The notes: generated by a model not told the origin, from the letters alone. A stretch of DNA of 64,000 bases from Paucilactobacillus hokkaidonensis JCM 18461 (GCF_000829395.1 NZ_AP014680.1:1550001-1614000), one strand, 5' to 3'. Counted from the stretch's first letter, positions 22,124 through 30,531 are shown. Numbers and translations are program-made.

Positions 22124-22625
22124 CTGTTTGTTCACGCTCCTTGGTTATTTTGACCTGTTTAAGTACTCGTTTAAACTGCTCCTCATCTTGCACATCAAAG
22201 TCGTGTAATGAAGTTAACAACTTACCAAATAAACCCTCTAGTTGCACCTGTTCATCTTCAGTTAACGCGCCAAACACGAGTTGATCAACTTGGTCTCGAA
22301 AAATTTGATTTTCAACAACAGCCTTTCGCCCAACATCGGAAATGATTACCCGTGTTACCCGATGATCATCCCTGTCAGGCGTCCGAATTACCAGCTGATC
22401 TTTTTCCATTTTTTCTAATAAGCCGGTCACTGAAGCCGGTCTTATCCCAATCAATTCAGCCAATTCGGTTTGCGATAAATTATCATGATCCATTAATTCT
22501 CGTAACACGTGCCCCTTACCATGGTGCAGGCCGTGCTGATTTTGCACGGTTTTTAAACTTAGTCGCCGAATTAAAGTCATCATTTCGAACATTTGATGCG
22601 ATAATTGGCCATATTTATTTGCCAT
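22116..22625 (-). CDS. MarR-family regulator of the ABC exporter
   Basis: About 169 residues with the winged-helix core LSQTELAELIGIRPASVTGLLEKME and wing DRDDHRVTRV. The start is the ATG at 22625 (MANKYGQL), eight bases after GGAG. It is the first gene of a marR-ABC-ABC-hydrolase operon. A perfect palindrome sits at the transcription start, so autoregulation and drug- or lipid-induced release are likely (inferred). Confidence 0.9.
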   Translation of the reverse strand: MANKYGQLSHQMFEMMTLIRRLSLKTVQNQHGLHHGKGHVLRELMDHDNLSQTELAELIGIRPASVTGLLEKMEKDQLVIRTPDRDDHRVTRVIISDVGRKAVVENQIFRDQVDQLVFGALTEDEQVQLEGLFGKLLTSLHDFDVQDEEQFKRVLKQVKITKEREQTDD

Positions 22626-22648
22626 ATTCACTGCTCCAAAAAATATAC

Positions 22649-22660
22649 TTAGGTACCTAA
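22649..22660. promoter_or_regulatory. Probable MarR operator
   Basis: Perfect 12-bp palindrome TTAGGTACCTAA just downstream of the -10 box of the marR promoter, with a second TAGT..ACTA half-symmetry at 22661-22670. Position implies repression by blocking initiation. Confidence 0.65.
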
Positions 22661-22669
22661 TAGTGTACT

Positions 22670-22698
22670 AAAATACGCGGAATTAATGCAAATGTCAA
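22670..22698 (-). promoter_or_regulatory. Promoter of the marR-ABC operon
   Basis: TTGACA (22693-22698 on the minus strand), 17-bp spacer, TATTTT (22670-22675). The palindrome at 22649-22660 covers the expected +1 region. Confidence 0.75.
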
Positions 22699-22860
22699 AC
22701 GTTTTATGATACATCTATTGAATAAGGCAAATCCACCTACCTCCCATTTATTACAATCCGATTAAATGAACTTCGAATCAATCTGTTAGACCTGAAATTT
22801 TATTATAAGTGTGGTTAAATTATTAGCGGACTATTTTAAAGAGAGAAAAAGGTAAGTATT

Positions 22861-24090
22861 GTGTACAAACGAACATTTATATTTGGATATGGATTCTTTT
22901 TAAGCGCAGTAGCCGGAACGTTACTAGGCTTATTTTACGTGGCCCAGAATTTCCTAATTGATTATTTTTGGCAAGGTTCCTTCTTCCAACCACTTAGAAA
23001 TGCTATTGTAATCACATTCATCGCCTTAGTAATTATTTTTTCACGTAAATTTTTTGGACAACTACCACAAAACTTCAGCAACGTAATGGTTGAAATTAGA
23101 CAAACCGGTACCGCAGATTACCGATTTGTCTTGCTGCAAATGATCATTCCTGCAATTATCTTAGTCAGTGGTACCAGTTTAGGCCCTGAAGCCACACTGA
23201 TGAGCTCAACTATTTTATACGGTGTCTGGATTAGTGACAAACTAAGATATATTGATGTGCATTTCTTATCACTTAAAAAAGAATCATTTTTAAAACGCGT
23301 TTATATTATCCTCATTCCGCATCGCTATCTCTTGCACAAACAAAATATACCTAACCATAACGGTGTTTTTCTAACCAAGAGATTTACAAAAATCACGTAC
23401 TTTTTAAGTGGCGTGGCCTGTTTTGCTGGCACTTTAATCTACTTCCGTGAGCCCTCTTTTATTATTAGAATTGGTACTTCCCAATGGCATACCAATGAAT
23501 TGAACTGGTTTATTCCACTGCTTATCGGCAGCTATTTGCTAGGCAATGTGTATCTGCAAATTATGATACAATTGCGCAAAATATTACAAGCCCGCCTATA
23601 CAATACAATTCAAATGGTAATATTTGGTGGTATCGCCATCTATATAGCCAGCTTAATCGCTCCGGATTTATTATTTTCCGGTCAACATAACTTTCACTTA
23701 TTTACAACAGCTTGGCAAAATCAAACACCTATTTATCTTGCAGTAATGTCTTTTGCTAAGCTTTTGTTATTAACAATCTGTTTAAACACGGGTTGGATTG
23801 GCGGTGATATTTTTCCAGTTATCTTTGCTGCCACAGCTCAAGGCTTTGCGATTGGTACAATTATTCCCAATTTAGACCATACGTATGTGGCTGTCGTCGT
23901 AGCGATTGGGATGGCTTCTGCAATCCTTGAATCACCGATGCTTGTAGGCAGTTTGATGGCAATTTTCTTTGCCCCTCTAAATTTAGTTCCAATTATACTG
24001 ATTGCTACTATATTATTAATGGAAGTAAGATCCATTCAAAAACGATACACAAAATACATTCCAACGGTCTTCGATCAAATGCAAAAATGA
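22861..24090 (+). CDS. ClC-family chloride channel or transporter
   Basis: 409-residue polytopic membrane protein. The ClC selectivity motifs are GTSLGPEAT (GxGxPE-like, at about 104-112) and GWIGGDIFP (GGxFxP). No CBS domains are present, so it is a short bacterial ClC. The start is a GTG at 22861 with AAAGGTAAG upstream. It is a single-gene unit closed by a strong terminator. Whether it exchanges Cl-/H+ or fluoride cannot be told from the sequence. Confidence 0.87.
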   Translation: MYKRTFIFGYGFFLSAVAGTLLGLFYVAQNFLIDYFWQGSFFQPLRNAIVITFIALVIIFSRKFFGQLPQNFSNVMVEIRQTGTADYRFVLLQMIIPAIILVSGTSLGPEATLMSSTILYGVWISDKLRYIDVHFLSLKKESFLKRVYIILIPHRYLLHKQNIPNHNGVFLTKRFTKITYFLSGVACFAGTLIYFREPSFIIRIGTSQWHTNELNWFIPLLIGSYLLGNVYLQIMIQLRKILQARLYNTIQMVIFGGIAIYIASLIAPDLLFSGQHNFHLFTTAWQNQTPIYLAVMSFAKLLLLTICLNTGWIGGDIFPVIFAATAQGFAIGTIIPNLDHTYVAVVVAIGMASAILESPMLVGSLMAIFFAPLNLVPIILIATILLMEVRSIQKRYTKYIPTVFDQMQK

Positions 24091-24094
24091 TCTA

Positions 24095-24138
24095 AAAAGC
24101 CATTTAAGCGTTGAATTAGCAACGTTTAAATGGCTTTT
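24095..24138 (+). terminator. Terminator after the ClC gene
   Basis: AAAAGCCATTTAA/TTAAATGGCTTTT outer stem with inner CGTTG/CAACG; symmetric, so it may also end the minus-strand tRNA-Glu transcript. Confidence 0.9.
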
Positions 24139-24162
24139 AGAATACAATGTGTAATTTTAGGA

Positions 24163-24235
24163 TCGCCCGCACGGGTTTCGAACCCGTAATTCCGCCTTGA
24201 GAGGGCGACGTCTTAACCAGTTTGACCAGCGGGCA
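24163..24235 (-). tRNA. tRNA-Glu (anticodon CTC)
   Basis: Minus-strand cloverleaf: acceptor TGCCCGC/GCGGGCG, D-stem GTC/GAC, anticodon loop CTCTCAA giving anticodon CTC (codon GAG), T-arm ACGGG-TTCGAAA-CCCGT, discriminator A, no encoded CCA. The first acceptor pair is T-G, which is weak. The anticodon stem (TCGCC/GGCGG) resembles bacterial tRNA-Glu. Confidence 0.85.
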
Positions 24236-24319
24236 AAAAGTACAATAATCAGTATACAGATAATTAGGTGATACTGTCAATGCTCGCCGAGACAATTTTT
24301 ATAAATTGTTCAATTTAAA

Positions 24320-24649
24320 TTACTCGTATGACAGTTCCACCATGTAGGCATTCTTTTTAACAATATGTGAAGTTGTAACCCAGACATCATGGTAATTGGG
24401 AATTTCCTGGGCAGTAAATCTATAAAAATAATCCAATAGGTCACCATTTTTAGCAACAAAATCGGGTGAAAGTCGATTAACCATCAATTTTTGGTCTGGA
24501 AAATAAATATCTGCATCCGCGACCTTAACCGTATCTGGAATACTCAGTGTAATTACATTTGTATACTTAATTGGTTCAGCTGTCACCATTTCTGGATGAG
24601 TATTCATGTGGGTTAGTACATAATAAATTGAATCAGAATTGCTTGCCAT
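24320..24649 (-). CDS. Hypothetical protein, 109 residues
   Basis: I do not recognise this protein. It is soluble, acidic-to-neutral, without signal peptide or transmembrane segment, and rich in beta-prone stretches (NVITLSIPDTV, DIYFPDQKLMV, DVWVTTSHIV). AGGAG lies ten bases before the ATG, so it is very likely translated. It stands alone between tRNA-Glu and tRNA-Gln. Confidence 0.65.
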   Translation of the reverse strand: MASNSDSIYYVLTHMNTHPEMVTAEPIKYTNVITLSIPDTVKVADADIYFPDQKLMVNRLSPDFVAKNGDLLDYFYRFTAQEIPNYHDVWVTTSHIVKKNAYMVELSYE

Positions 24650-24757
24650 AGTTATTCTCCTCGTAAATTACCATTCTAATATGCCAACCACATTGTAGCA
24701 AATTTTGACCAAAATAGTTAGTTTGTCGATTGACTTAGAATTGTTTCTAAAAATTAG

Positions 24758-24786
24758 TTGATTGTCAGTTTCTGATTCTGTATAAT
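24758..24786 (+). promoter_or_regulatory. Promoter of tRNA-Gln
   Basis: TTGATT (24758-24763), 17-bp spacer, TATAAT (24781-24786), about 50 bp before the tRNA. Confidence 0.75.
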
Positions 24787-24834
24787 TATATTGTTCGTTG
24801 GTGTTCATCAATGAATCAAGAAATTCAAAGTTTT

Positions 24835-24907
24835 TGGGTATTCGCCAAATTGGTAAGGCAGCGGACTCTGAATCCGTAAGTTACTGGTTCGAGCCCAGTA
24901 TACCCAA
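24835..24907 (+). tRNA. tRNA-Gln (anticodon CTG)
   Basis: Cloverleaf with acceptor TGGGTAT/ATACCCA, anticodon loop CTCTGAA giving CTG (codon CAG), and T-arm containing GGTTCGAGCCC. Discriminator A, CCA not encoded. Its 3' end and terminator have a decayed second copy at 25720-25791. Confidence 0.93.
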
Positions 24908-24919
24908 TAAAGAGATTTT

Positions 24920-24966
24920 AGCTGTTGTCATTAGGTGCTGTACGCGCCTAGATAACAGCTTTTTTA
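24920..24966 (+). terminator. Terminator after tRNA-Gln
   Basis: AGCTGTTGTC...AGG paired with CCT...GATAACAGCT, then TTTTTT. Confidence 0.9.
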
Positions 24967-25046
24967 TTGCTTTAGATTTTCATTAATTATCATATATTGT
25001 GTATTAGGGGAAGTCAAAAGGGTAGTCAATTTCTTACGAGGGCGTG

Positions 25047-25079
25047 AACTGTCATTCTTGATTGAGTGGCAGTTTTTTT
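25047..25079 (+). terminator. Orphan terminator hairpin
   Basis: AACTGTCA/TGGCAGTT stem followed by TTTTT, with no complete gene upstream on this strand. Confidence 0.65.
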
Positions 25080-25360
25080 CCTTGTATTACCCTACTAAAT
25101 AAGTCATTTTTTATAGATTATGATTAATTAGTAAGTTAAGATATAACCACGGTCAAAATTAAGGTTTGATCACCTTAATGCGATCATAGTGAGAATAAGG
25201 TATTCCATATTGCTCTTTTCACATTCTGACAATCGGAGAGTGATTAATGTGATTACCATTTATTCATTGTCTGGTATTAGAGGGGTACTGTGGCGGTTGC
25301 CATAGTAATATATATTATTTCGAGGTCTGCAATTAATTTTGCTAAGGCTTACGAGATAAT

Positions 25361-25390
25361 AAAAAAAGCTAGCCACGATTAGTAGCTAGC
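25361..25390 (-). terminator. Orphan terminator hairpin
   Basis: GCTAGC/GCTAGC stem followed on the minus strand by seven T. The only nearby minus-strand coding material is the fragment at 25542-25628. Confidence 0.6.
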
Positions 25391-25416
25391 ACCTTGAAAA
25401 TACCTGACTCACGTTT

Positions 25417-25453
25417 GAGGGCTTACTAGTGCAAGTAGTAGGCTCTCTTTTTC
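25417..25453 (+). terminator. Orphan terminator hairpin
   Basis: GAGGGCTTACTA paired with TAGTAGGCTCTC, followed by TTTTT. Confidence 0.6.
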
Positions 25454-25541
25454 ATGTCTTGATAATATCATATATTTGTTTATCAATCAAAAAAACACCC
25501 CTAAGTTTCTAAGGTATCAGTTCTCGTGTGCCAGTCTCTAC

Positions 25542-25628
25542 TTATCCTGACCCAATATAAGCTTTAAATTGTTCAAGCCCATCTGCAATCCCTTGATATG
25601 TTAAGCCATCATTGATTTCTAGATGAAC
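25542..25628 (-). pseudogene. C-terminal fragment of an unidentified protein
   Basis: 28 open codons ending GLEQFKAYIGSG then TAA; an in-frame stop lies immediately upstream and no start codon is available. Amino-acid composition looks like real protein (alternating helix and turn residues), so this is probably the tail of a deleted gene. Family not recognised. Confidence 0.4.
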
Positions 25629-25719
25629 TTAGCCAATTTTATAGCAAAATAAATATAAATCAGAGGTTAACAGCATATAAGAATTGATACATCGGTAACC
25701 GTTGAGTATGATGATTTAG

Positions 25720-25791
25720 TCCCATATAATCCAAATAAAGAGAGCCAGCTGTTATAACAAGGTGTTGTAGCCTTATAATAACAGCTTTTTT
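25720..25791 (+). repeat. Decayed duplicate of tRNA-Gln 3' end and terminator
   Basis: CCCATATAATCCAAATAAAGAG here corresponds to the tRNA tail and following ATAAAGAG at 24895-24914 with a few changes. The next hairpin (AGCTGTTAT...ATAACAGCT then TTTTTT) corresponds to the tRNA terminator, and the sequence after it also matches (TTGTTGCCTTA versus TTATTGCTTTA). It forms the right boundary of the gene-free region. Confidence 0.65.
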
Positions 25792-25882
25792 GTTGCCTTA
25801 ATTTTCCGTTATAAATGTAGTATGCTATATATTATACTTATAGAGGAAGAAGAGAAGAATTATTTTATCTAAACGTAATACT

Positions 25883-27340
25883 TTGATTGTTACCTGTGCC
25901 CTACTGCTGTCCAACGCAATGAGTGGTATTGATAACACAATCATTAACACCGCACTACCAGCCATCATTTCAGACCTCCATGGCATTGAATTAATGGGCT
26001 GGATTGTTGCTATCTTTTTACTTGGAACTGCTGTCAGCACACCTCTATGGAGCAAACTCGGCGAACATATCGGCAACAAGCAAGCTTACCAAATTGCCGC
26101 AATTTTTTTCGTTGTTGGTTCTTTTTTACAAGGAATGTCACCCAACATTATTTTTTTGATTGCTTCACGAGCAGTTGCAGGAATTGGTAACGGTGGCCTA
26201 ATTTCTTTACCATATATTATTTATGCCAGTTTGTACAAGAATCCACGTAAAAGAATGCAAGTGCTTGGTTTTGTTTCAGCCAGTTATAGTATGGCCACCA
26301 TCATTGGCCCACTTGTTGGTGGTTATATTGTTGATTCATTTAGCTGGCACTGGGTCTTTTACATCAATGTTCCTATTGGATTAATCTCAGCAATTCTTGT
26401 TCAAATCTATTACAAGTCAACTAAGAATGTCCATAAAACAAGTCCAGTGGATTATCTTGGCGCAATCCTCATGACGATCGGCCTAATTGGGCTATTATCT
26501 GGAATTGAAATGATTGGCACCACCAGTTGGAAGATCATCGGTCCTGTCTTTATAATCGCATTTATCTTCTTAACCGCTTTAATTTATTTTGAAAGTAAAG
26601 CAGCAGATCCAATTATTCCAAGCCGTTTATTTAAAAACCGTTCCTTACTAATCGATTTCACCCTCTTTGCATTAATTTGGGGTGCCTTCCTAGGTTTTCT
26701 AACTTATGTTCCAATGTGGGCCCAAGGAATTTTAGGAACCACTGCATTGATTGGAGGAGCTACCCAAATTCCAAGTTCCTTTACCAACTTCATGGGTTCC
26801 GGATCAGTCGCGCCCTTACGAAAATATTTCACCCCACAAAAAGTGATCACCACCGGAATCATTACGTTAACCCTTTCGTTCATTTTATTGCTCATCATGG
26901 GTGTCAAAACACCTTACTGGATTTTACTAGTTGCCGGGATGTTTGAAGGTTTCGGAAATGGAATGTGTTTCAATGAATTACAAGTTAAAGTACAGCAAGA
27001 TGCAGATTTAAATGATATTCCGGTGGCTACATCATTTAGTTTTTTGATCCGCATGCTAAGCCAAACATTTATGGCCTCAATTTTCGGAATTATTATGAAT
27101 CATGCATTATACGCCGGTGTTCTTAAATCAGGTGGTGCCATTACAATGAAAATGATGAATAAGCTTAGTGATGCTGCTAGTGTCAGTTCACTACCAGCTC
27201 ACTTGATCCCAGCAATGCGGATTATTTTGCATAATGGCCTACAAAATATTATGTTTGTCGCTCTAGTTTTAATGCTTATTTCACTTAGTGTTAACATTTG
27301 GGGATTACACTTAGAAAAACAAAAACATGTCACCCTGTAA
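25883..27340 (+). CDS. MFS multidrug exporter, DHA2 type (14 TM)
   Basis: 485 residues or slightly more, with about 14 transmembrane helices. DHA2 motifs include the TM1 sequence GIDNTIINTALPAI (motif D1), the RAVAGIGNGG region, and motif C-like IIGPLVGGYIVD. No canonical start is well placed: TTG at 25883 has no Shine-Dalgarno, whereas a good AGAGGAAG at 25842-25849 precedes an in-frame ATT at 25859. The frame is closed by TAG at 25841-25843. Real initiation may use ATT. Substrate unknown. Confidence 0.83.
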   Translation: MIVTCALLLSNAMSGIDNTIINTALPAIISDLHGIELMGWIVAIFLLGTAVSTPLWSKLGEHIGNKQAYQIAAIFFVVGSFLQGMSPNIIFLIASRAVAGIGNGGLISLPYIIYASLYKNPRKRMQVLGFVSASYSMATIIGPLVGGYIVDSFSWHWVFYINVPIGLISAILVQIYYKSTKNVHKTSPVDYLGAILMTIGLIGLLSGIEMIGTTSWKIIGPVFIIAFIFLTALIYFESKAADPIIPSRLFKNRSLLIDFTLFALIWGAFLGFLTYVPMWAQGILGTTALIGGATQIPSSFTNFMGSGSVAPLRKYFTPQKVITTGIITLTLSFILLLIMGVKTPYWILLVAGMFEGFGNGMCFNELQVKVQQDADLNDIPVATSFSFLIRMLSQTFMASIFGIIMNHALYAGVLKSGGAITMKMMNKLSDAASVSSLPAHLIPAMRIILHNGLQNIMFVALVLMLISLSVNIWGLHLEKQKHVTL

Positions 27341-27347
27341 ACAATAA

Positions 27348-27376
27348 TTGACTTCATGTTTCAGTTTCTGTATAGT
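27348..27376 (+). promoter_or_regulatory. Promoter of the MacB-like transporter gene
   Basis: TTGACT (27348-27353), 17-bp spacer, TATAGT (27371-27376), about 40 bp before the start codon. Confidence 0.78.
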
Positions 27377-27416
27377 TGGCCCGTTAGTAAAAAACAGTTA
27401 GGAGCGTGACATAACT

Positions 27417-29399
27417 TTGGCATTTCTAGAGCTACATGACATCCATAAATCTTACTTTCTTGGCAAAGAAGAATTTCCAGTTTTAAACGGAATTGATCTA
27501 GATTTTGAATTAGGAGAATTTGTCTCCATTTTAGGTGAATCTGGTGGTGGTAAATCCACGTTAATGAACATTATCGGTGGCCTTGACAGGAATTTTGATG
27601 GTGAAGTAGACGTTAATGGTCAGCCCCTAGACCATAAAAAAGAAAAACAACTTGATGATTATCGGCGCGGTACAATTGGCTATATTTACCAATCCTACAA
27701 CCTGATTACACATTTAAATATTGTTGATAATGTTTTAGTTTCATTGAATATGACTGATTTAAGCAAGAGTGCAAGGAAACAACGGGCTATTGAACTGTTA
27801 CAAAAAGTAGGCCTTGGCGATCAGTTAAAAAAGCACCCTAATCAATTATCAGGTGGTCAAAAACAACGTGTGGCAATTGCTCGTGCATTGGCAAGTGATC
27901 CAGAAATTGTGATTGCGGATGAACCAACCGGCGCACTGGACTCTAAGAACACTGCTGAGGTATTGGAATTACTTGAAGGTATTGCAGCAGACGGTAAGTT
28001 AGTCATTACCGTCACCCATTCTCAGAATGTGGCCAATCACGGTACTAGAATTGTTCAATTGACAGACGGTAAAATTGGTGAGGATACACGCCTAAAAGAA
28101 GCCTACCCTACTAATGATCATCAACCTGAATTTAAACCTAAAATTTTATCTGCAGGTGCAAGTTATCGGAATGCCTTTCAGCATTTATCATATAACTTCT
28201 GGCGCAACTCACTCATCATGCTAGGAACCGCTATTGGTTTGTTCGCCGTTTTACTATTCAGTGGCGTGGGTAATGGAGTTAACGCATTTATTCAGGATCA
28301 AATTAATTCGATGATTAACCCAAATTCAATTACAGTATTAAAGAATCCAACAGGTAAAAACCTGAGTACTACCGAGCTACAACAATCATTAAGCCAATAT
28401 TCAAGTAACCCGTCTAAATTATTGTTGTCCGATCATCAAATCAATACCTTAAAAAAGGTCAAAAACGTTGATAAGGTTGAAGCTGGTTATCAATTTAGTG
28501 CATTTACCGTTTCGTATAATGGTAAAAATAATAGCGGGCAAAGTTTACAAACTTGGACTAAGGCCTATGCCAGTGACACCATTAAAACTGGTCATGCACC
28601 CAAAAATAATGAAATCGTAATTGATAAGTCACAGGCCATTGCGCTTTCTAGTCAGAAAAAATATAAGAGTTTATTAGGTAAAACAGTTAAATTATCATTT
28701 GCATGGGTCGATAAAAATAACAATCCAGTACAAGTTACTGGTAACTTAAAAATTGTCGGCTTTGCCAACGGTGGTCAAGCTGGTGCTATTACCGCTACCA
28801 ATTATAGTACAATGCGTAATCTATTAAACAATGCTAACGGTGCTACCCAGGCCAACTTTGCTTCTGTCAATGTTAAAAATGCAGATAAGGTTAAGTCTGT
28901 CTCTAAAGATATTCGTAATACTAAAGAGAATAACAAATATGTCTTTGGTGCCATTACAGTTGGTGATATTCTCGATACGGTCAACCAATACGTTAGCATC
29001 GCATCAATTGTGCTTGCGTCAATCGCTGGAATTTCATTAATTGTTTCGGCATTAATGATTATTGTCAGCATGTACATGTCGGTTTCAGAACGAACGAAAG
29101 AAATTGGTATTTTGCGAGCACTAGGTGAACGAAAAAAGGATATTCGTAGATTATTCACAGCCGAATCAATCCTGATTGGATTATTCTCTGCCGTTCTAGC
29201 GCTGGTACTGGCGTATGCTGGCAGCCTCGCACTTAATCATGTGCTCTATGGCATTGTTAAGTTCAATATGGTTCAAATCACTTGGGGCAATGTCGTCTTT
29301 ACATTCGTGATGGCAATTGTTATCTCCTTTTTAGCAGCTTTATTGCCTGCAAGAAGAGCTTCACGTTTGAACCCAATAGATGCATTGTCGGCTGATTAA
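27417..29399 (+). CDS. MacB-like ABC transporter, fused ATPase and FtsX-type permease
   Basis: 660 residues. N-terminal ATPase: Walker A GESGGGKST, signature LSGGQKQRVAIARAL, Walker B VIADEPTGALD. C-terminal permease: one TM at about 265-285, a large extracytoplasmic domain (about 290-525), then three TM helices with the FtsX motif ERTKEIGILRALGERKKDI. This is the mechanotransmission (type VII) architecture used for peptide or antibiotic export. TTG start 12 bases after AGGAG; an ATA codon at 27411 is better spaced. No regulator gene is adjacent. Confidence 0.87.
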   Translation: MAFLELHDIHKSYFLGKEEFPVLNGIDLDFELGEFVSILGESGGGKSTLMNIIGGLDRNFDGEVDVNGQPLDHKKEKQLDDYRRGTIGYIYQSYNLITHLNIVDNVLVSLNMTDLSKSARKQRAIELLQKVGLGDQLKKHPNQLSGGQKQRVAIARALASDPEIVIADEPTGALDSKNTAEVLELLEGIAADGKLVITVTHSQNVANHGTRIVQLTDGKIGEDTRLKEAYPTNDHQPEFKPKILSAGASYRNAFQHLSYNFWRNSLIMLGTAIGLFAVLLFSGVGNGVNAFIQDQINSMINPNSITVLKNPTGKNLSTTELQQSLSQYSSNPSKLLLSDHQINTLKKVKNVDKVEAGYQFSAFTVSYNGKNNSGQSLQTWTKAYASDTIKTGHAPKNNEIVIDKSQAIALSSQKKYKSLLGKTVKLSFAWVDKNNNPVQVTGNLKIVGFANGGQAGAITATNYSTMRNLLNNANGATQANFASVNVKNADKVKSVSKDIRNTKENNKYVFGAITVGDILDTVNQYVSIASIVLASIAGISLIVSALMIIVSMYMSVSERTKEIGILRALGERKKDIRRLFTAESILIGLFSAVLALVLAYAGSLALNHVLYGIVKFNMVQITWGNVVFTFVMAIVISFLAALLPARRASRLNPIDALSAD

Positions 29400-29440
29400 A
29401 GCAAAGTGATCACCACGTATGTTTCCATGGTATAAGGTAC

Positions 29441-29490
29441 AAAAATAGAGTGGATACTTTCAAATTATGAAAGTACCCACTCTATTTTTT
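29441..29490 (+). terminator. Terminator after the MacB-like gene
   Basis: AAAAATAGAGTGG-TACTTTC paired with GAAAGTA-CCACTCTATTTTTT; very stable and symmetric. Confidence 0.92.
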
Positions 29491-29544
29491 GGTCCCTACA
29501 TGTTAGAAATCAGTGGCTATGAACATGTTTCCAATAAAAAGTAC

Positions 29545-29751
29545 TTATTTATCATCCCGACTAATCATCCAAGAAATCCGTATAATAAGCCCAAACAACA
29601 CCAAACAATATGCCGAACTAAGCCAAGCAATGTAGGTCACGATTTGTGTCCAAACAAATACCCGAATGACATAAAAACTAATCGTTGTTACAATCCAAAT
29701 AACCAATCTCACCTGTAGCCGTTGCCGTTGTTGCATCAATTTTTCTTTCAT
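29545..29751 (-). CDS. Small two-helix membrane protein
   Basis: 68 residues with two hydrophobic segments (about 15-33 and 38-60) and a positively charged N-terminus (MKEKLMQQRQRLQVR). The start overlaps the aquaporin stop (ATGA, 29748-29751), so it is translationally coupled to that gene. Not recognised as a known family. Coupling suggests an accessory to glycerol uptake, which is inference only. Confidence 0.6.
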   Translation of the reverse strand: MKEKLMQQRQRLQVRLVIWIVTTISFYVIRVFVWTQIVTYIAWLSSAYCLVLFGLIIRISWMISRDDK

Positions 29752-30461
29752 TTCAATATCACCTGTAGTCCAGTAGCTAACACAGCCCCACTAATTGGTC
29801 CAACCATTGGAACCCAGGCATAATTCCAATAACTAGATCCTTTATGTGGTACGGGCAAGATCGTATAAGCTAATCGTGGACCCCAATCGCGGGCCGGATT
29901 AATTGCGAAACCAGTTGTGGTCCCGAGTCCAGCTCCAATAACAAAAATAACAAGCCCAACTATAATCGGCTTTAATCCTTGGGTAAAATTGCCAAGATTA
30001 AGTAGCATTAAAACAAAAAAGAAAGTTGCAATCACTTCGCTAAAAAAGTTAAATAATGGATTTTTAATTGCTGGTAACGTTGCAAAAATACCAACAGAAT
30101 TACCATTCTTCTCATTTTTGGTAACCAGAAAATGAGGATAAAATTGAATAATCACTATTGCTGCGCCGATAAAGGCTCCAATAAATTGCCCAATTAAGTA
30201 AGGAATAACGTTATTCCACGGAAATAATCCAAATAAAGCATACGCAATCGTAATGGCAGGATTTAAATGGCCCAACGATCCTAGCGATGCTGCCACATAT
30301 ACTCCCATCGTCACTGCAATGCCCCAGACAAAGGAAACGTAAAACCAGTCATGTGCCTGGCCACTAGCATACGAACCACGTAAATGGATTCCAGCCCCCG
30401 CACCAGTACCAATAACGATTAAAACGCAAGTACCTAATAGTTCTCCAATTAATCCATGCAT
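29748..30461 (-). CDS. Aquaglyceroporin (GlpF-type MIP channel)
   Basis: 237 residues and six helices with two half-helices. The first NPA box is in GHLNPAITIAYALFG and the second is GFAINPARDWGPR; the Asp after NPAR is typical of glycerol facilitators rather than strict water channels. No glycerol kinase or dehydrogenase lies nearby. A small membrane protein gene overlaps its stop codon. Confidence 0.9.
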   Translation of the reverse strand: MHGLIGELLGTCVLIVIGTGAGAGIHLRGSYASGQAHDWFYVSFVWGIAVTMGVYVAASLGSLGHLNPAITIAYALFGLFPWNNVIPYLIGQFIGAFIGAAIVIIQFYPHFLVTKNEKNGNSVGIFATLPAIKNPLFNFFSEVIATFFFVLMLLNLGNFTQGLKPIIVGLVIFVIGAGLGTTTGFAINPARDWGPRLAYTILPVPHKGSSYWNYAWVPMVGPISGAVLATGLQVILK

Positions 30462-30484
30462 TAACTACTCATTCCCTTCAAACT

Positions 30485-30531
30485 AAAAAATCCTGTTAAT
30501 AAAACCATTATAGTTCATTAACAGGATTTTT
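30485..30531 (-). terminator. Terminator after pgi
   Basis: AATCCTGTTAAT and ATTAACAGGATT arms separated by a 22-nt loop, with T-runs on both sides. It lies between pgi and the aquaporin gene. Confidence 0.85.

Larger units (their letters stand above)
24970..25840. other. Gene-free region, probable relic of an integrated element
   Basis: About 870 bp with no intact gene. It contains three orphan terminator-like hairpins (25047-25079 plus; 25361-25390 minus; 25417-25453 plus), a 28-codon protein fragment (25542-25628 minus) and, at its right end, a decayed duplicate of the tRNA-Gln 3' end and terminator. The short frame ending at 25046 carries GSQKGSQF before its stop. This composition is what remains when a tRNA-integrated element is lost; the origin is inferred. 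Confidence 0.55.

Noticed and set aside
29467-29718. 83-codon plus-strand frame after the MacB-like gene
   Set aside because: Begins inside the terminator and is antisense to the small membrane protein gene.
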